Source: Candidatus Tokpelaia sp. (GTDB lineage Bacteria; Pseudomonadota; Alphaproteobacteria; Rhizobiales; Rhizobiaceae). Taken from it: a stretch of DNA of 64,000 bases. The translations under genes and the position numbers were made by a program. Every line of letters starts with the position of its first letter. The first letter of the stretch is position 1. Where the stretch lies: positions 1-64,000 of the forward strand of contig NZ_QLZD01000020.1 in assembly GCF_008636115.1 (NCBI RefSeq), given 5' to 3'. Positions 17,316 through 25,783 of the stretch are shown in pieces. Under the pieces are notes generated by a model. It saw only the letters and a program-made list of their open reading frames with translations, was not told the DNA's origin and did no database searches.

Positions 17316-18353
17316 ATGGCAAAAACGCCGAATTACAATCTGGAACTGCCAGACGAAAAGCGGAATATTTCCGAGGAATTCCCCATTTTGCGGAAAAATG
17401 AGGAAAAAATTGACACGGAATTGAAAAAAAATGCCGATGCAATAGCCGGCAAGGCCGACAAGCAGCATAGCCATGCTATTGCCGATGTTACTGGCTTGCA
17501 GGCAGTATTGGACAAAAAGGCCGATGCTGATCAAAAGCTGAAGTTTGCCGATCTGGCCGATGTTGTGGGTTTCGATCTTGCCGCACTGGGCTATGTAGCC
17601 GTCAAAACCGACAAAGGCATTGAAATGCGCAGCCCGCAAGCGGCTATCGGCGATCACAAACACAATATAAGTGATATTACCGGCCTTGCTGCCCAGTTAG
17701 AAACTATCAAAACAGAGGCTGATCGGCGGAACCAGGATAATAAATGGTCGGGTAGCAACACCTATTTTGCATCCACCACTTTTAATGGGCCAGTAGTGGC
17801 CAACGGTGCAATAACATTTACGGGCGGGACTTTAGAATTGCGTTCCCAAAGTGGGGATTTAGCTTTTCTAAAAGTAATCGTATCCGATCCGGCAAGGCCA
17901 GGCGGCGGCCTGAAATTTTTTGATACGGGTAATAATCCCCTTTGCGAAATCTCATACGCCCCCGATAGTGGCGTGCGTGTTAATGTTAATGGCATCGGCG
18001 ATATTTTCCGTATATTTAAAAACGGCGATATTGTCCTTATCGGCGGCGCAAAATTCGGCGTTAACGGCGATATTTACGCCCCCGCCATCTGGCGCGATAG
18101 ATGGGGTGGGACAGGCGATGGTTATGCGTGGGCCGGAATAAACGCATATATAAACCGGGAATGTGTTAGAGAATTGCGGACAGGCGGATATTGGGAATAT
18201 GGCGGGTATTCTTCCGGCGCCAGTACCGGTCGGCGGGAATTTATGCCTGGGGTTCTCACAATGACAGCGGCGGTGCAGTATCTCGATAGGGTGGGCGTTC
18301 GTGATCTGCTCTACAGGGTTGGCAATGATTGGCGGCAGCCGTGGATAGGATAA
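17316..18353 (+). CDS. Tail fibre protein
   Basis: 345 residues, with AAGGAG before the ATG. The N-terminus is followed by two phage fibre repeats with H-x-H pairs (SHAIADVTGLQAVLDKKAD; DHKHNISDITGLAAQL). The remainder is beta-rich with a Gly/Tyr-rich tip (GYWEYGGYSSGAS) expected to trimerise and bind the receptor. The C-terminus (GVRDLLYRVGNDWRQPWIG) may be the assembly site for the next gene product. Confidence 0.82.
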   Translation: MAKTPNYNLELPDEKRNISEEFPILRKNEEKIDTELKKNADAIAGKADKQHSHAIADVTGLQAVLDKKADADQKLKFADLADVVGFDLAALGYVAVKTDKGIEMRSPQAAIGDHKHNISDITGLAAQLETIKTEADRRNQDNKWSGSNTYFASTTFNGPVVANGAITFTGGTLELRSQSGDLAFLKVIVSDPARPGGGLKFFDTGNNPLCEISYAPDSGVRVNVNGIGDIFRIFKNGDIVLIGGAKFGVNGDIYAPAIWRDRWGGTGDGYAWAGINAYINRECVRELRTGGYWEYGGYSSGASTGRREFMPGVLTMTAAVQYLDRVGVRDLLYRVGNDWRQPWIG

Positions 18354-18357
18354 GAAA

Positions 18358-18918
18358 ATGAAAAATTTTGGCAAATTTACTGCGCGGCAAGGAGACCCAG
18401 AAAAAGGGGAAGATGCCCGTTTTACTTATTATTACAATGATGGCGGCGTAGAATGGGACAAATTTTTTAAACTCCCAGAAAATAAAATGGCCTGGTATTT
18501 GGCTGTTGATGAAGCCAACGCTATTTGCTGCGCCGAAGAAGATGCACTGCTGGTGCGTAATGGCCGCTTTGTTGTGGTGGGCCTTGACAGTATCGCCCCT
18601 TATACAAATTCTGAAGGCGGCTATATTTACGGCTGCCTCATTGATTTTGCCACAGGGGAAATTCTGCCCCCGCCGCTGCGCCCGTTGACGGCTATGCAAA
18701 TCCGGTTATGGCTGCTGCAGAGAGGCAAAACAGATGCTGACGTGCTGGCTGTTATGGCTACCCTTAAAAGTCCGTTGCGTGAGCAGGCGGAGATAAAGTG
18801 GCAATATGCCACGAGTTTTGAACGCAAAAGCCAATTTATCGTAGATCTAGCAGAGGCTATGGAATGGTCAGACGATTGGCTGGACGCAGAATGGCGCAAA
18901 GCGTCACTCATTACATAG
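18358..18918 (+). CDS. Tail fibre assembly chaperone-like protein
   Basis: 186 residues immediately after the fibre gene. The C-terminal third (PLTAMQIRLWLLQRGKTDADVLAVMATL... EWSDDWLDAEWRKAS) resembles the trailing region of phage fibre-associated proteins, and position suggests a chaperone for fibre trimerisation. Its last 8 bases overlap the end of the convergent DUF6270-like gene. Confidence 0.6.
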   Translation: MKNFGKFTARQGDPEKGEDARFTYYYNDGGVEWDKFFKLPENKMAWYLAVDEANAICCAEEDALLVRNGRFVVVGLDSIAPYTNSEGGYIYGCLIDFATGEILPPPLRPLTAMQIRLWLLQRGKTDADVLAVMATLKSPLREQAEIKWQYATSFERKSQFIVDLAEAMEWSDDWLDAEWRKASLIT

Positions 18919-19636
18919 CGGTGTTTACAAGCTTGTTATAGATAGCGCGTGATAAATAGCGATAAAGCGGGGCAGTATAGTGATAAATATAATTGCCGCC
19001 CCACTGATGCTCGTCCGCCATTATCAGCCGATCCCTTGCTATGGCAATTTTTTTGATATAGCGTGGGGTCAGGCGGTAGAGCAGCCACAGCCACATTGCA
19101 TCTTTTAGGCAATGCGGCATTTTGCTGTATAGATATTTTCCTTTTTCATCGCGTTGGGCAGGATAAACACAGGCCAGAAAAATGGGCACTTGTTTCTCTT
19201 TAGCTATAGCAATAAGCGCTTTGACGCCGTGCCGCCACCACAATAAGCGGCGGAACCCGTGCATTTTAAACTTTCGCGCGTTTTGCCATTTTTTGACCCC
19301 GAGAAACCGCGTAGCATCGCTAAGCGTTGCGATTGCACCCTCTCCGAATAAGAGAGCAAAACGCTCATCTACATAGTCGATAATTATGGCTTCATAGTCA
19401 TTATTTCGCAAAATTTCCCGGGTCTGTTTGCGCATATCCCGCATCACGCATTTCTTGAAAAAATTGCCGCCTATTTTTTCTATTTGCTCATCGCTGGCGC
19501 CGAGAAAGGGCTTTTTGGCAAAAGCGCTGCCCATTGCTGATCCAGAAATATACGTGACGATTTCTATATCATTTTTTTTGAATTCAAGAGCATCGCGAAT
19601 CACGCAGCTACCAAATACTATCACCCGCTTTTTCAT
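18911..19636 (-). CDS. DUF6270-like SGNH-type cargo protein
   Basis: 241 residues from ATG 19636, which has GGGGGA just upstream; ATG 19654 would add six codons. The N-terminus VIVFGSCVIRDALEF is the GxC/S nucleophile region seen in DUF6270, and the C-terminus ends with a DEHQWGGNYIYHY stretch that could hold a catalytic Asp-x-x-His. DUF6270 genes often occur near surface polysaccharide genes, so a role in modifying host surface glycans is an inference. Reverse to all late genes, it looks like a lysogenic cargo gene. Confidence 0.6.
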   Translation of the reverse strand: MKKRVIVFGSCVIRDALEFKKNDIEIVTYISGSAMGSAFAKKPFLGASDEQIEKIGGNFFKKCVMRDMRKQTREILRNNDYEAIIIDYVDERFALLFGEGAIATLSDATRFLGVKKWQNARKFKMHGFRRLLWWRHGVKALIAIAKEKQVPIFLACVYPAQRDEKGKYLYSKMPHCLKDAMWLWLLYRLTPRYIKKIAIARDRLIMADEHQWGGNYIYHYTAPLYRYLSRAIYNKLVNTAM

Positions 19637-19656
19637 TGTTCCCCCAGCCGCCATGA

Positions 19657-20013
19657 TTATTTCGATGCGCCGAATTTATCGATATAATCGGAAATCCGCG
19701 GTACACAGAGCTTCCGTATTTCTGCGTTATAAAACTGTCCGGCCGGTTCATCAATACCACAAATCGCTTCCGCTTCCGGTCGGTGAGCCTCCCTGTTTTG
19801 ATTCATAGCCGGCGTCAGACGAGCAAAATAATCCTGCATATAGGGCAGACATTTTTGCCGCTCTGGGTTAGCATGCACAGCGGGGAGAGCATGGTTAAAA
19901 CCGCAAACCATATCATTTTGATATTCATTATATTTTTGTATATTGAATGTTTGCGCTCCTGCCACACCCATCATGCCAAATAAAGCAGCAGTGGCCAGCA
20001 AGATTTTCCGCAT
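19657..20013 (-). CDS. Small secreted four-cysteine protein (phage cargo)
   Basis: 118 residues. A signal peptide is clear (MRKILLATAALFGMMGVAGA, cleavage likely before QTF). The mature part has four Cys (near 37, 54, 85 and 102), suggesting two disulfides in the periplasm. No family is recognised. It lies 20 bases upstream of the DUF6270-like gene on the same strand and probably shares its transcript. Possible roles are superinfection exclusion or lysogenic conversion; both are inferences from location. Confidence 0.65.
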   Translation of the reverse strand: MRKILLATAALFGMMGVAGAQTFNIQKYNEYQNDMVCGFNHALPAVHANPERQKCLPYMQDYFARLTPAMNQNREAHRPEAEAICGIDEPAGQFYNAEIRKLCVPRISDYIDKFGASK

Positions 20014-20047
20014 AATGTCTCCCCTCTTACAAGCGATTTCGGCTGCA

Positions 20048-20066
20048 TGACAGTGTCAAGCTGACA
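20048..20066 (+). promoter_or_regulatory. Late-promoter dyad element, copy 3
   Basis: TGACAGTGTCAAGCTGACA, identical to copy 1 over 19 bases. CTGACA (20061-20066) as -35 and TATTAT (20082-20087) or TTATCT (20084-20089) as -10 give 15-17 base spacing. It stands before the sheath operon and immediately behind the divergent cargo gene pair. Confidence 0.55.
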
Positions 20067-20082
20067 CACTTTGCCGGCAACT

Positions 20083-20104
20083 ATTATCTTGGCTCCAAGA
20101 TAAT
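20083..20104 (+). promoter_or_regulatory. Hairpin abutting the sheath ribosome binding site
   Basis: ATTATCTTGG (20083-20092) and CCAAGATAAT (20095-20104) form a perfect stem ending at the base before GGAG (20105-20108), the site for ATG 20119. A hairpin at the 5' end of a very abundant message may stabilise it. Confidence 0.45.
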
Positions 20105-20118
20105 GGAGATTCTTGCAA

Positions 20119-21393
20119 ATGGCAAACTTTAATCATGGGGTGCAGATAATTGATGAAAGCGAGGGGGTGCGCGCCCTGGCTGAAGCGGGGCAAACAAGCA
20201 TAGGCGCTGTGATTACCGCGCCCGCCGCTGACGCAAAACTGTTCCCCCTTGATGAGCCTGTTGCTTTTTTTACCCATGAACTGGATAAAGTCGCGGCGCT
20301 GGGCGCAAGCGGCACCGGGCTTGATATTGTCAACGCCGTGAAAGCGCAGGGGATTGAAGGCAGCCTTGTTTTTGTGCGTGTGGAAGAAAAAGATACGCCG
20401 GAAGCCACACGGGCGGCTATTATCGGCTCCGCTGCTTCAAATACCGGGGTGCACGCACTGGAGCAGGCTTTTGGTCATACAGGGGTTGAACCGGGTATTA
20501 TTATGGCGCCGGGCTGGACAGGCGGGCGGCTGGAAGGTGCCAAAAACGCTGTGGCCGATGCCTTGGAACAGGTTGCCAAAAAGCTGAAATCTATCGCTGT
20601 GATTGATACTGGCGGGGCAAATAAAGAAGAAAGCATTGAGTACCGCAAGGATTTTTCCTCCCGCTGGACATATTTAATCGATCCCTATGTGCGCGTGGCC
20701 GCCGGCGAAGAGATCGTAATCAAGCCGGCCGCGCCTTATGCCGGCGCAATGTTTTTGCTGCGCGACAAGACCAAAGGCGGCGTTTACTGGTCTCCTTCTA
20801 ACCAAGATGTTTCCGGTATTTTGGGCACTGCGCGGCCAATCAGCTATTTTGATGGTGAGACGGATCACGAAGCAAATATGCTGAACCAGAATGCTATTGC
20901 TACTTTTATCCCCAGTCAGGTGGCGCAATCTGCTACCGGCCAGATTTTGGCCAATGGCCGCATTTTATGGGGCAACAGAACGACATCTGATGATCCAATG
21001 TGGGCATTTGTCAATGTGGTGCGCATTCGCACCGCTATTGAAAAGACCATTGCCCGCCAGTTGCGGCCTTGGGCAGTTGATCAGAATATGACGCCGCAGA
21101 ATGTTATTGCCGTTATGCGCTCTATCCAGTCATTCCTTGATGATCTGGTAGTTCGGCAAGCCCTTTTGGGCGGGCGCGTCTGGTTTGACCGCGAGCAGAA
21201 CAGCAATGCCAATTTGCGCGCCGGGCAGATTAAGGTGGAGTTTGACGCAGAGGAAGTGCCGCCGATGGAAAGTATTATTGTCGGCAGCCGGCGCAATGAA
21301 GAATATTTTGAAAACCTCGCCAATAATATCCGCTACGGCTCCACCTATCAATTCGGCAATACAGTCGGCAATTATATTAACGGCAGCTATTAA
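20119..21393 (+). CDS. Contractile tail sheath protein (P2 FI-like)
   Basis: 424 residues from ATG 20119. It starts MANFNHGVQIIDESEGVRAL and carries the sheath-family PGWTGG and DYRKDFSSRW-type regions, with the conserved C-terminal AEEVPPMESIIVGSRRNEEYFENL before the end. This is closer to the P2 FI type than to Mu L. It wraps the tube and contracts during injection. Length fits P2 FI (396). Confidence 0.9.
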   Translation: MANFNHGVQIIDESEGVRALAEAGQTSIGAVITAPAADAKLFPLDEPVAFFTHELDKVAALGASGTGLDIVNAVKAQGIEGSLVFVRVEEKDTPEATRAAIIGSAASNTGVHALEQAFGHTGVEPGIIMAPGWTGGRLEGAKNAVADALEQVAKKLKSIAVIDTGGANKEESIEYRKDFSSRWTYLIDPYVRVAAGEEIVIKPAAPYAGAMFLLRDKTKGGVYWSPSNQDVSGILGTARPISYFDGETDHEANMLNQNAIATFIPSQVAQSATGQILANGRILWGNRTTSDDPMWAFVNVVRIRTAIEKTIARQLRPWAVDQNMTPQNVIAVMRSIQSFLDDLVVRQALLGGRVWFDREQNSNANLRAGQIKVEFDAEEVPPMESIIVGSRRNEEYFENLANNIRYGSTYQFGNTVGNYINGSY

Positions 21394-21455
21394 AAGTTGC
21401 CGTCCTATCCCCGGCTGTGCTTTCTTAACAGCCAAAAAAGAAAAGGGTTCCCCTC

Positions 21456-21974
21456 ATGTCTTTACGCATAATCAGAGGCTGCACATTGATTGTTAATGAT
21501 GATGCCAATCTGTTTCTAAACATTGACACGCTCAAACTGCCCTCGCTGGAAGAAACGACAGAAACTTTCCAGCCGGCGGGTAGTGATATGGAAGTGGATA
21601 TTGCCGGGCTGGGTGTGAAAGCCTTTACCCTGCAAATGAAGCTGAAATCCCATTCTTCCGGCATTGTCGGCCTGTTTGGCGGCGCCCCCGGGCACCGCGA
21701 TCATTTTACCGGCAAAAAATATATTGTTGACGAAGAGACGGGCCAGGAACATGAGCACGCTATTGATGTGACCGGCCGCTTCACAAAAATTGATGTAGAG
21801 GAAATGGCCGGCGGTAAAGCCAGCGGCTATGATCACGAAATCAAGTCCATTTTTGAATATACAGAATTCTGGGACGGCAAGGTGCTGCATCGCTTTTCCT
21901 TCAAGCGCGGCGGCTGGCTGATCCGTGGCGGTAATGAAATAGGTGTGCGCCGGCGGCAGATTTTGGGCATTTAA
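21456..21974 (+). CDS. Tail tube protein (P2 FII-like)
   Basis: 172 residues, the usual length. It opens MSLRIIRGCTLIVNDDANLFLN, has the KLPSLEETTETFQPAGSDMEVD segment and ends with HRFSFKRGGWLIRGGNEIG. It forms the inner tail tube under the sheath. Confidence 0.88.
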   Translation: MSLRIIRGCTLIVNDDANLFLNIDTLKLPSLEETTETFQPAGSDMEVDIAGLGVKAFTLQMKLKSHSSGIVGLFGGAPGHRDHFTGKKYIVDEETGQEHEHAIDVTGRFTKIDVEEMAGGKASGYDHEIKSIFEYTEFWDGKVLHRFSFKRGGWLIRGGNEIGVRRRQILGI

Positions 21975-22033
21975 ACAGCCTTCAAAAGCGGTTTGAAACA
22001 GGTTTTAACGCATTTTGAAACAGGTCAGGCAAA

Positions 22034-22432
22034 ATGGCGACTTTGAAAAAAACAATAGACATTGAACTGCAAATGCCCATTGAAACTGAAGCAGACGGCC
22101 AAAAAACAGAATTGACCCGGCTTACCTTACATCGGCCCACCCTCAAACAGGCCAAGGATTTGGCCGCTATTGGCGGTAAAGAACTGGTCAAAGTGATAAC
22201 CGGAGAAATGCGCCGCGGCGACAGTGAGCTGGATATTGAACGAGCGATAGAGCAAATGGCCGATACGCTACTCAATAAAGACAGCCTGGACGGGCTGACG
22301 CAGGTGCTGGCCGAAATGGCCTGTCAAAAAGCAGAGGTGATTGATAGGCTTGACTGGTTGGATATTGTTGCTGTGCTGAAAGCGTTTGCTGATTTTTTTC
22401 CCAAACTCCGGCCGGCAGCGCCCGCCGCATAG
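22034..22432 (+). CDS. Tail assembly chaperone E
   Basis: 132 residues, unshifted product. The core (LTRLTLHRPTLKQAKDLAAIGGKELVKVITGEM) matches the P2 E/phage_TAC family. It keeps the tape measure protein soluble while the tube grows. The frame ends at TAG 22430-22432, 31 bases beyond the slippery site. Confidence 0.85.
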   Translation: MATLKKTIDIELQMPIETEADGQKTELTRLTLHRPTLKQAKDLAAIGGKELVKVITGEMRRGDSELDIERAIEQMADTLLNKDSLDGLTQVLAEMACQKAEVIDRLDWLDIVAVLKAFADFFPKLRPAAPAA

Positions 22433-22569
22433 GTGCGGAACTTGCTTATTATTATAAATGGCCGCCGCATATTGTTGATGAGTTACCTTGGCTGGACGCG
22501 CTTATCTGGCGGCAGGAACTGATTGCCATAAAAATGGCCGAAAGTGGCTTGCCGGGTGAAGAGGAATGA
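22034..22569 (+). CDS. Tail assembly chaperone E-E' by programmed -1 frameshift
   Basis: A run of seven T (22393-22399) in the codons GAT TTT TTT CCC is a classical T-TTT-TTT slip site. A shift of -1 gives SQTPAGSARRIGAELAYYYK and continues to KWPPHIVDELPWLDALIWRQ and on to the stop at 22567-22569. This is the expected E' extension (aromatic YYYKW then WLDALIWRQE) directly before the tape measure gene. The join is 22034-22399 with 22399-22569, about 178 residues. The ratio of E to E-E' sets tail assembly in P2. Confidence 0.85.
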
Positions 22570-22572
22570 CAA

Positions 22573-25296
22573 ATGGAAGTCTCCCTTGTCCTGCGTTTGG
22601 TTGACAAGATGCAGGAAGGCCTGCAATCCGCCAAGCAGAAGCTGAAAGATTTTGGCGACACTGTCGAGAAAGCCATTAGCGGCGAGGAAGCCGCAAAAAA
22701 TCTTGGAAAAATCGGGCAAGAAGCAGAAAAAGCTTTCGATAAGGCTGGCCAGGCAGCGCGCAAAGCAGCCGAGCCTGTCGGCAATTTTTCCAAGGAAACG
22801 GGACGCTTTTTTAATGAAGCCGGTCAGGCTGTCGGCAGCTTTAGCGATACTGTAGAGGGAAGTTACCGGCGGACAAACGGGGTTTTTGCGCGTATGCGCA
22901 ATAATATCCGTGATGCGTTTATTGAGTTTCGAGAAGAAACGACAGAATTTGACGACTGGGCGATAAAAGGCCGTTTTGGCGCCAAAAATCTGGAAAAGAA
23001 ACTGCAAACCCTGTCGGCCGCTGCCAGAGAGGCGCGCGGCGAGTTTTTAAAGACAGCAGCGGCTGCCGCGCCATTATTGGCGACAATCAAACAAGCCGCC
23101 AATTTTGACCAGACAGTCAAGGAGTTTGAGAAAGTCACCACCAATATGGGGCAGGAACGGCTTGACCAGCTCAAAGCCTTTGCCCTGTCAACCTCGCAGG
23201 AAGTGGCTTTTTCCGCCGAACAGATTTTGCTGCTGATGAAGGCCGCGGTACAAAACGGCATACCGGACGAGGATTTGGAGCGTTTTTCCCTGTTTGCCGC
23301 CCGCGCCGGTATAGCTTTTGATATGGCCGCTGATGATGTTGGCACGGCTCTCATAAAAATGAAAAACTCTTTTGCCAAGAATGGCATAAAAATGACAGAA
23401 GAGGAAATTGAAGACCTCGCAAATGCCTTCAATTACCTGTCCAATAATACGGCTTCCACGGCCAAAGAGCTGGTTGATTTCACCCAGCGAGCCGCAAGTG
23501 TCAGCGGCACCATGAAAATGTCGGCGCCGACTATTGCTGCTGTCGGCGCCGCACTGATTTCTACTGGAATGCCGGCCGAGGTGGCGGGTACCGCTTTCGG
23601 CACTTTGGGCGCGCGCATTATGGCCGGTAGCAAGCCGGTAAGGCGTGGATTTGAAACGCTCGGCATTGACCGGGAGCAGTTTATCAAGGATTTTGCCAAA
23701 GACGAGCAAGGCACTTTAATCAAACTTTTTGCCGCAATCAAAGCAAAAGGCGATGTGGGGCAAGAGGCGTTGATCGGCATTGCCGGCGGCCAGCAATTCA
23801 AAAATCTGGCCAAATTGACGCCGGAAGCCTTGATTGAGGCCTTTGCCGCCATCAATGACAAAGCGGCGCGGACAGACAGTGTTTTGATTGAGGCAAACCG
23901 GCAAATGAGCGGCGCCGAAATGCAATTCAAATTGTTGCAAAACCAGCTTAAGGCGCTGTCTATCACTATTGGCAATGAGCTGTTGCCGCCTGTGCTGGAA
24001 CTTACCAAATCAGTGGGTGGAGCGGTTAAGGCACTTACCGGCTGGATGCACACTCACCCGCAACTGACTTCCGTCATTGTTAAAACTGTCGCCGCTTTGC
24101 TGACCTTTAATGTCGCTTTGAAAGCGCTTAAATGGCTGGTGGCAGCCGGCAATCTTGGCCTGTGGCGTATTGCTGCTGATTTCTGGACATTTGATAAAGC
24201 CGGGCGGAATATCGCCAAAAGGAGCGGTTTACTGGCCCGCTCATTTGGCATTATCCGGGGCGGGATTGGCCTGCTTGCCGGCGGCAGCGGCATATTAGGC
24301 GGCATGGCCACTGCTCTTACCGGCTATGGCGCCGCCGCCGGCAAAGCGGCCGCCGGCAATCGCAATATGCAGAGCAGCCTGCGCGGCCTAAAGGCAACGC
24401 TGTCCAGCCCGCTCTTAAAGGGCGGCTTGATGTTCGGTGCCGGTCTGGGCGTAAATATTGCCAATGACTTTCTGCAGGCTTCCACCGCGCCGGATAGATG
24501 GAAGAATCTCGGCAATTTATTTGCTGATGCCGCTAATGGGGCAATGTTAGGCTTTATTGTCGGCGGGCCGCTGGGGGCGGCAATTGGCGGGATTATTTCT
24601 ACTGTCTGGGGCGCAATAGAGAGGGATAGTAAAACACCGATAGCCAATATTGACGGCAAAATGGCAAGCGGCATGGCTGATCGCGAATATGCCGAAGTAT
24701 CCGAGGCTTTGAGAACGGATAGACCCCGCGCGGCGGCGATTTTACGCAAATATTTTGATGAGGAAGACACTGATAAGCTGGTTAAGAATGGCAGCATACC
24801 GGCCGGCGCTGCAACAAAGAAATTCCTTGAGCGTTCAGAAAAGCGGCAAAAAGGCAAATTGGAAGAGTTTGTCGGCAAAGGCGGCAAGCTTGCCTTGAAC
24901 AAAAAAGACGCCGCCAATCGCGGTTATGATCTGAATGACCCAAACCTTATTTATGTAGGCCCTATGCAGGGTGAGCAGACGGAATTGGGCAAAAAACTCG
25001 GCCTACGCGGAGCAGATATTGATGCTGCCATAGCGTCTTTGCCGTCTAAACAGGCAGCAGCGGCGGCCGAACCCGCTGACATTGAAGATTTGCCGCCTAT
25101 TATAGCGCCTGGGCAAATACCAATCCCGACAGCTAAGCCGGCCGATACCGGCGCAATTACCAATAGTAATAATACCATCAATCAGACAGTCACTGTTACC
25201 ATAAATGGCGCCATGGATCCGCAGGCCGTGGGCAAGGCGGTTGAGGCGCAATTGCGCAATGCCGCGGCCGCGGCATTGCATGGGGGCGGGCAATGA
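22573..25296 (+). CDS. Tail tape measure protein
   Basis: 907 residues. The N-terminal 150 residues are coiled coil with an AEPVGNF peptide (about 65-71) and a related AVGSF repeat (about 85). The tape measure core lies at about 165-470 (EVAFSAEQILLLMKAAVQNG; AGTAFGTLGARIMAG). Hydrophobic glycine-rich segments occur near 560-590 and 655-685. The C-terminus has the VTINGAMDPQAVGKAVEAQL motif common to these proteins. It sets tail length. Its stop overlaps the second micro-ORF. Confidence 0.9.
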   Translation: MEVSLVLRLVDKMQEGLQSAKQKLKDFGDTVEKAISGEEAAKNLGKIGQEAEKAFDKAGQAARKAAEPVGNFSKETGRFFNEAGQAVGSFSDTVEGSYRRTNGVFARMRNNIRDAFIEFREETTEFDDWAIKGRFGAKNLEKKLQTLSAAAREARGEFLKTAAAAAPLLATIKQAANFDQTVKEFEKVTTNMGQERLDQLKAFALSTSQEVAFSAEQILLLMKAAVQNGIPDEDLERFSLFAARAGIAFDMAADDVGTALIKMKNSFAKNGIKMTEEEIEDLANAFNYLSNNTASTAKELVDFTQRAASVSGTMKMSAPTIAAVGAALISTGMPAEVAGTAFGTLGARIMAGSKPVRRGFETLGIDREQFIKDFAKDEQGTLIKLFAAIKAKGDVGQEALIGIAGGQQFKNLAKLTPEALIEAFAAINDKAARTDSVLIEANRQMSGAEMQFKLLQNQLKALSITIGNELLPPVLELTKSVGGAVKALTGWMHTHPQLTSVIVKTVAALLTFNVALKALKWLVAAGNLGLWRIAADFWTFDKAGRNIAKRSGLLARSFGIIRGGIGLLAGGSGILGGMATALTGYGAAAGKAAAGNRNMQSSLRGLKATLSSPLLKGGLMFGAGLGVNIANDFLQASTAPDRWKNLGNLFADAANGAMLGFIVGGPLGAAIGGIISTVWGAIERDSKTPIANIDGKMASGMADREYAEVSEALRTDRPRAAAILRKYFDEEDTDKLVKNGSIPAGAATKKFLERSEKRQKGKLEEFVGKGGKLALNKKDAANRGYDLNDPNLIYVGPMQGEQTELGKKLGLRGADIDAAIASLPSKQAAAAAEPADIEDLPPIIAPGQIPIPTAKPADTGAITNSNNTINQTVTVTINGAMDPQAVGKAVEAQLRNAAAAALHGGGQ

Positions 25297-25346
25297 GCAA
25301 TCGCAGCAAAAGTGTAAAGCGGTTTTGCGGCCGCGATTGCGGGGGT
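25293..25346 (+). repeat. 54-bp repeat element, copy 2
   Basis: Exact copy of 12954-13007, with the same hairpin arms GCAATCGC and GCGATTGC. Copies are 12.3 kb apart in functionally different junctions. Confidence 0.85.
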
Positions 25347-25355
25347 AAGAAGTGA
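25293..25355 (+). CDS. 20-residue Cys-containing micro-ORF, copy 2, within a repeated element
   Basis: MSNRSKSVKRFCGRDCGGKK, differing from copy 1 in one residue. The ATG overlaps the tape measure stop (ATGA), and the stop overlaps the GTG of the U gene. Its first 54 bases equal 12954-13007. The element's GGGGG tract (about 25340-25345) can serve as ribosome binding site for the U gene. Confidence 0.45.
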   Translation: MSNRSKSVKRFCGRDCGGKK

Positions 25356-25783
25356 GCAATGTATTGATGATGTTAGGGCCGCATATGTTCACCATTACGG
25401 CCTTGTCGTTTCAAAAATTGTCGGAAGAATTTTCGGCCGAATGGGCGGTAATGCCGCATTTTGGTGCCTCGCCCGGCCTGCAATTCACCGGTTTCGGCGA
25501 GGATACAAAGACAATATCCGGCGTTCTATTTCCGCAAGAATTTGATAATCGCATTTACATTGATGCCGTCACCGCCACAATCCGCGCCGCGATTGCCGTG
25601 CCTTTTATCAGCTGGGCCAGCGGTCTGGCTATGGCGGCGACAATACATGGCCGGGTGGTGATAAAAAGCATCAAGAAAGACCATGACTATATTAACCGCT
25701 ACGGTCAGCCGGGGCGGATTACCTATTCTATCGATATCCAGCCGTTTATTGACGGCGGCAAGCCGCTGGGGCAATGGCAATGA
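25352..25783 (+). CDS. Tail protein U (P2 gpU-like)
   Basis: 143 residues from GTG 25352. Sequence (MLMMLGPHMFTITALSFQKL near the start, then FTGFGEDTKTISGVLFPQEF and SYDIQPF-type C-terminus) matches P2 gpU, the tail terminator/assembly protein after the tape measure gene. The end overlaps the X gene. Confidence 0.88.
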   Translation: MSNVLMMLGPHMFTITALSFQKLSEEFSAEWAVMPHFGASPGLQFTGFGEDTKTISGVLFPQEFDNRIYIDAVTATIRAAIAVPFISWASGLAMAATIHGRVVIKSIKKDHDYINRYGQPGRITYSIDIQPFIDGGKPLGQWQ

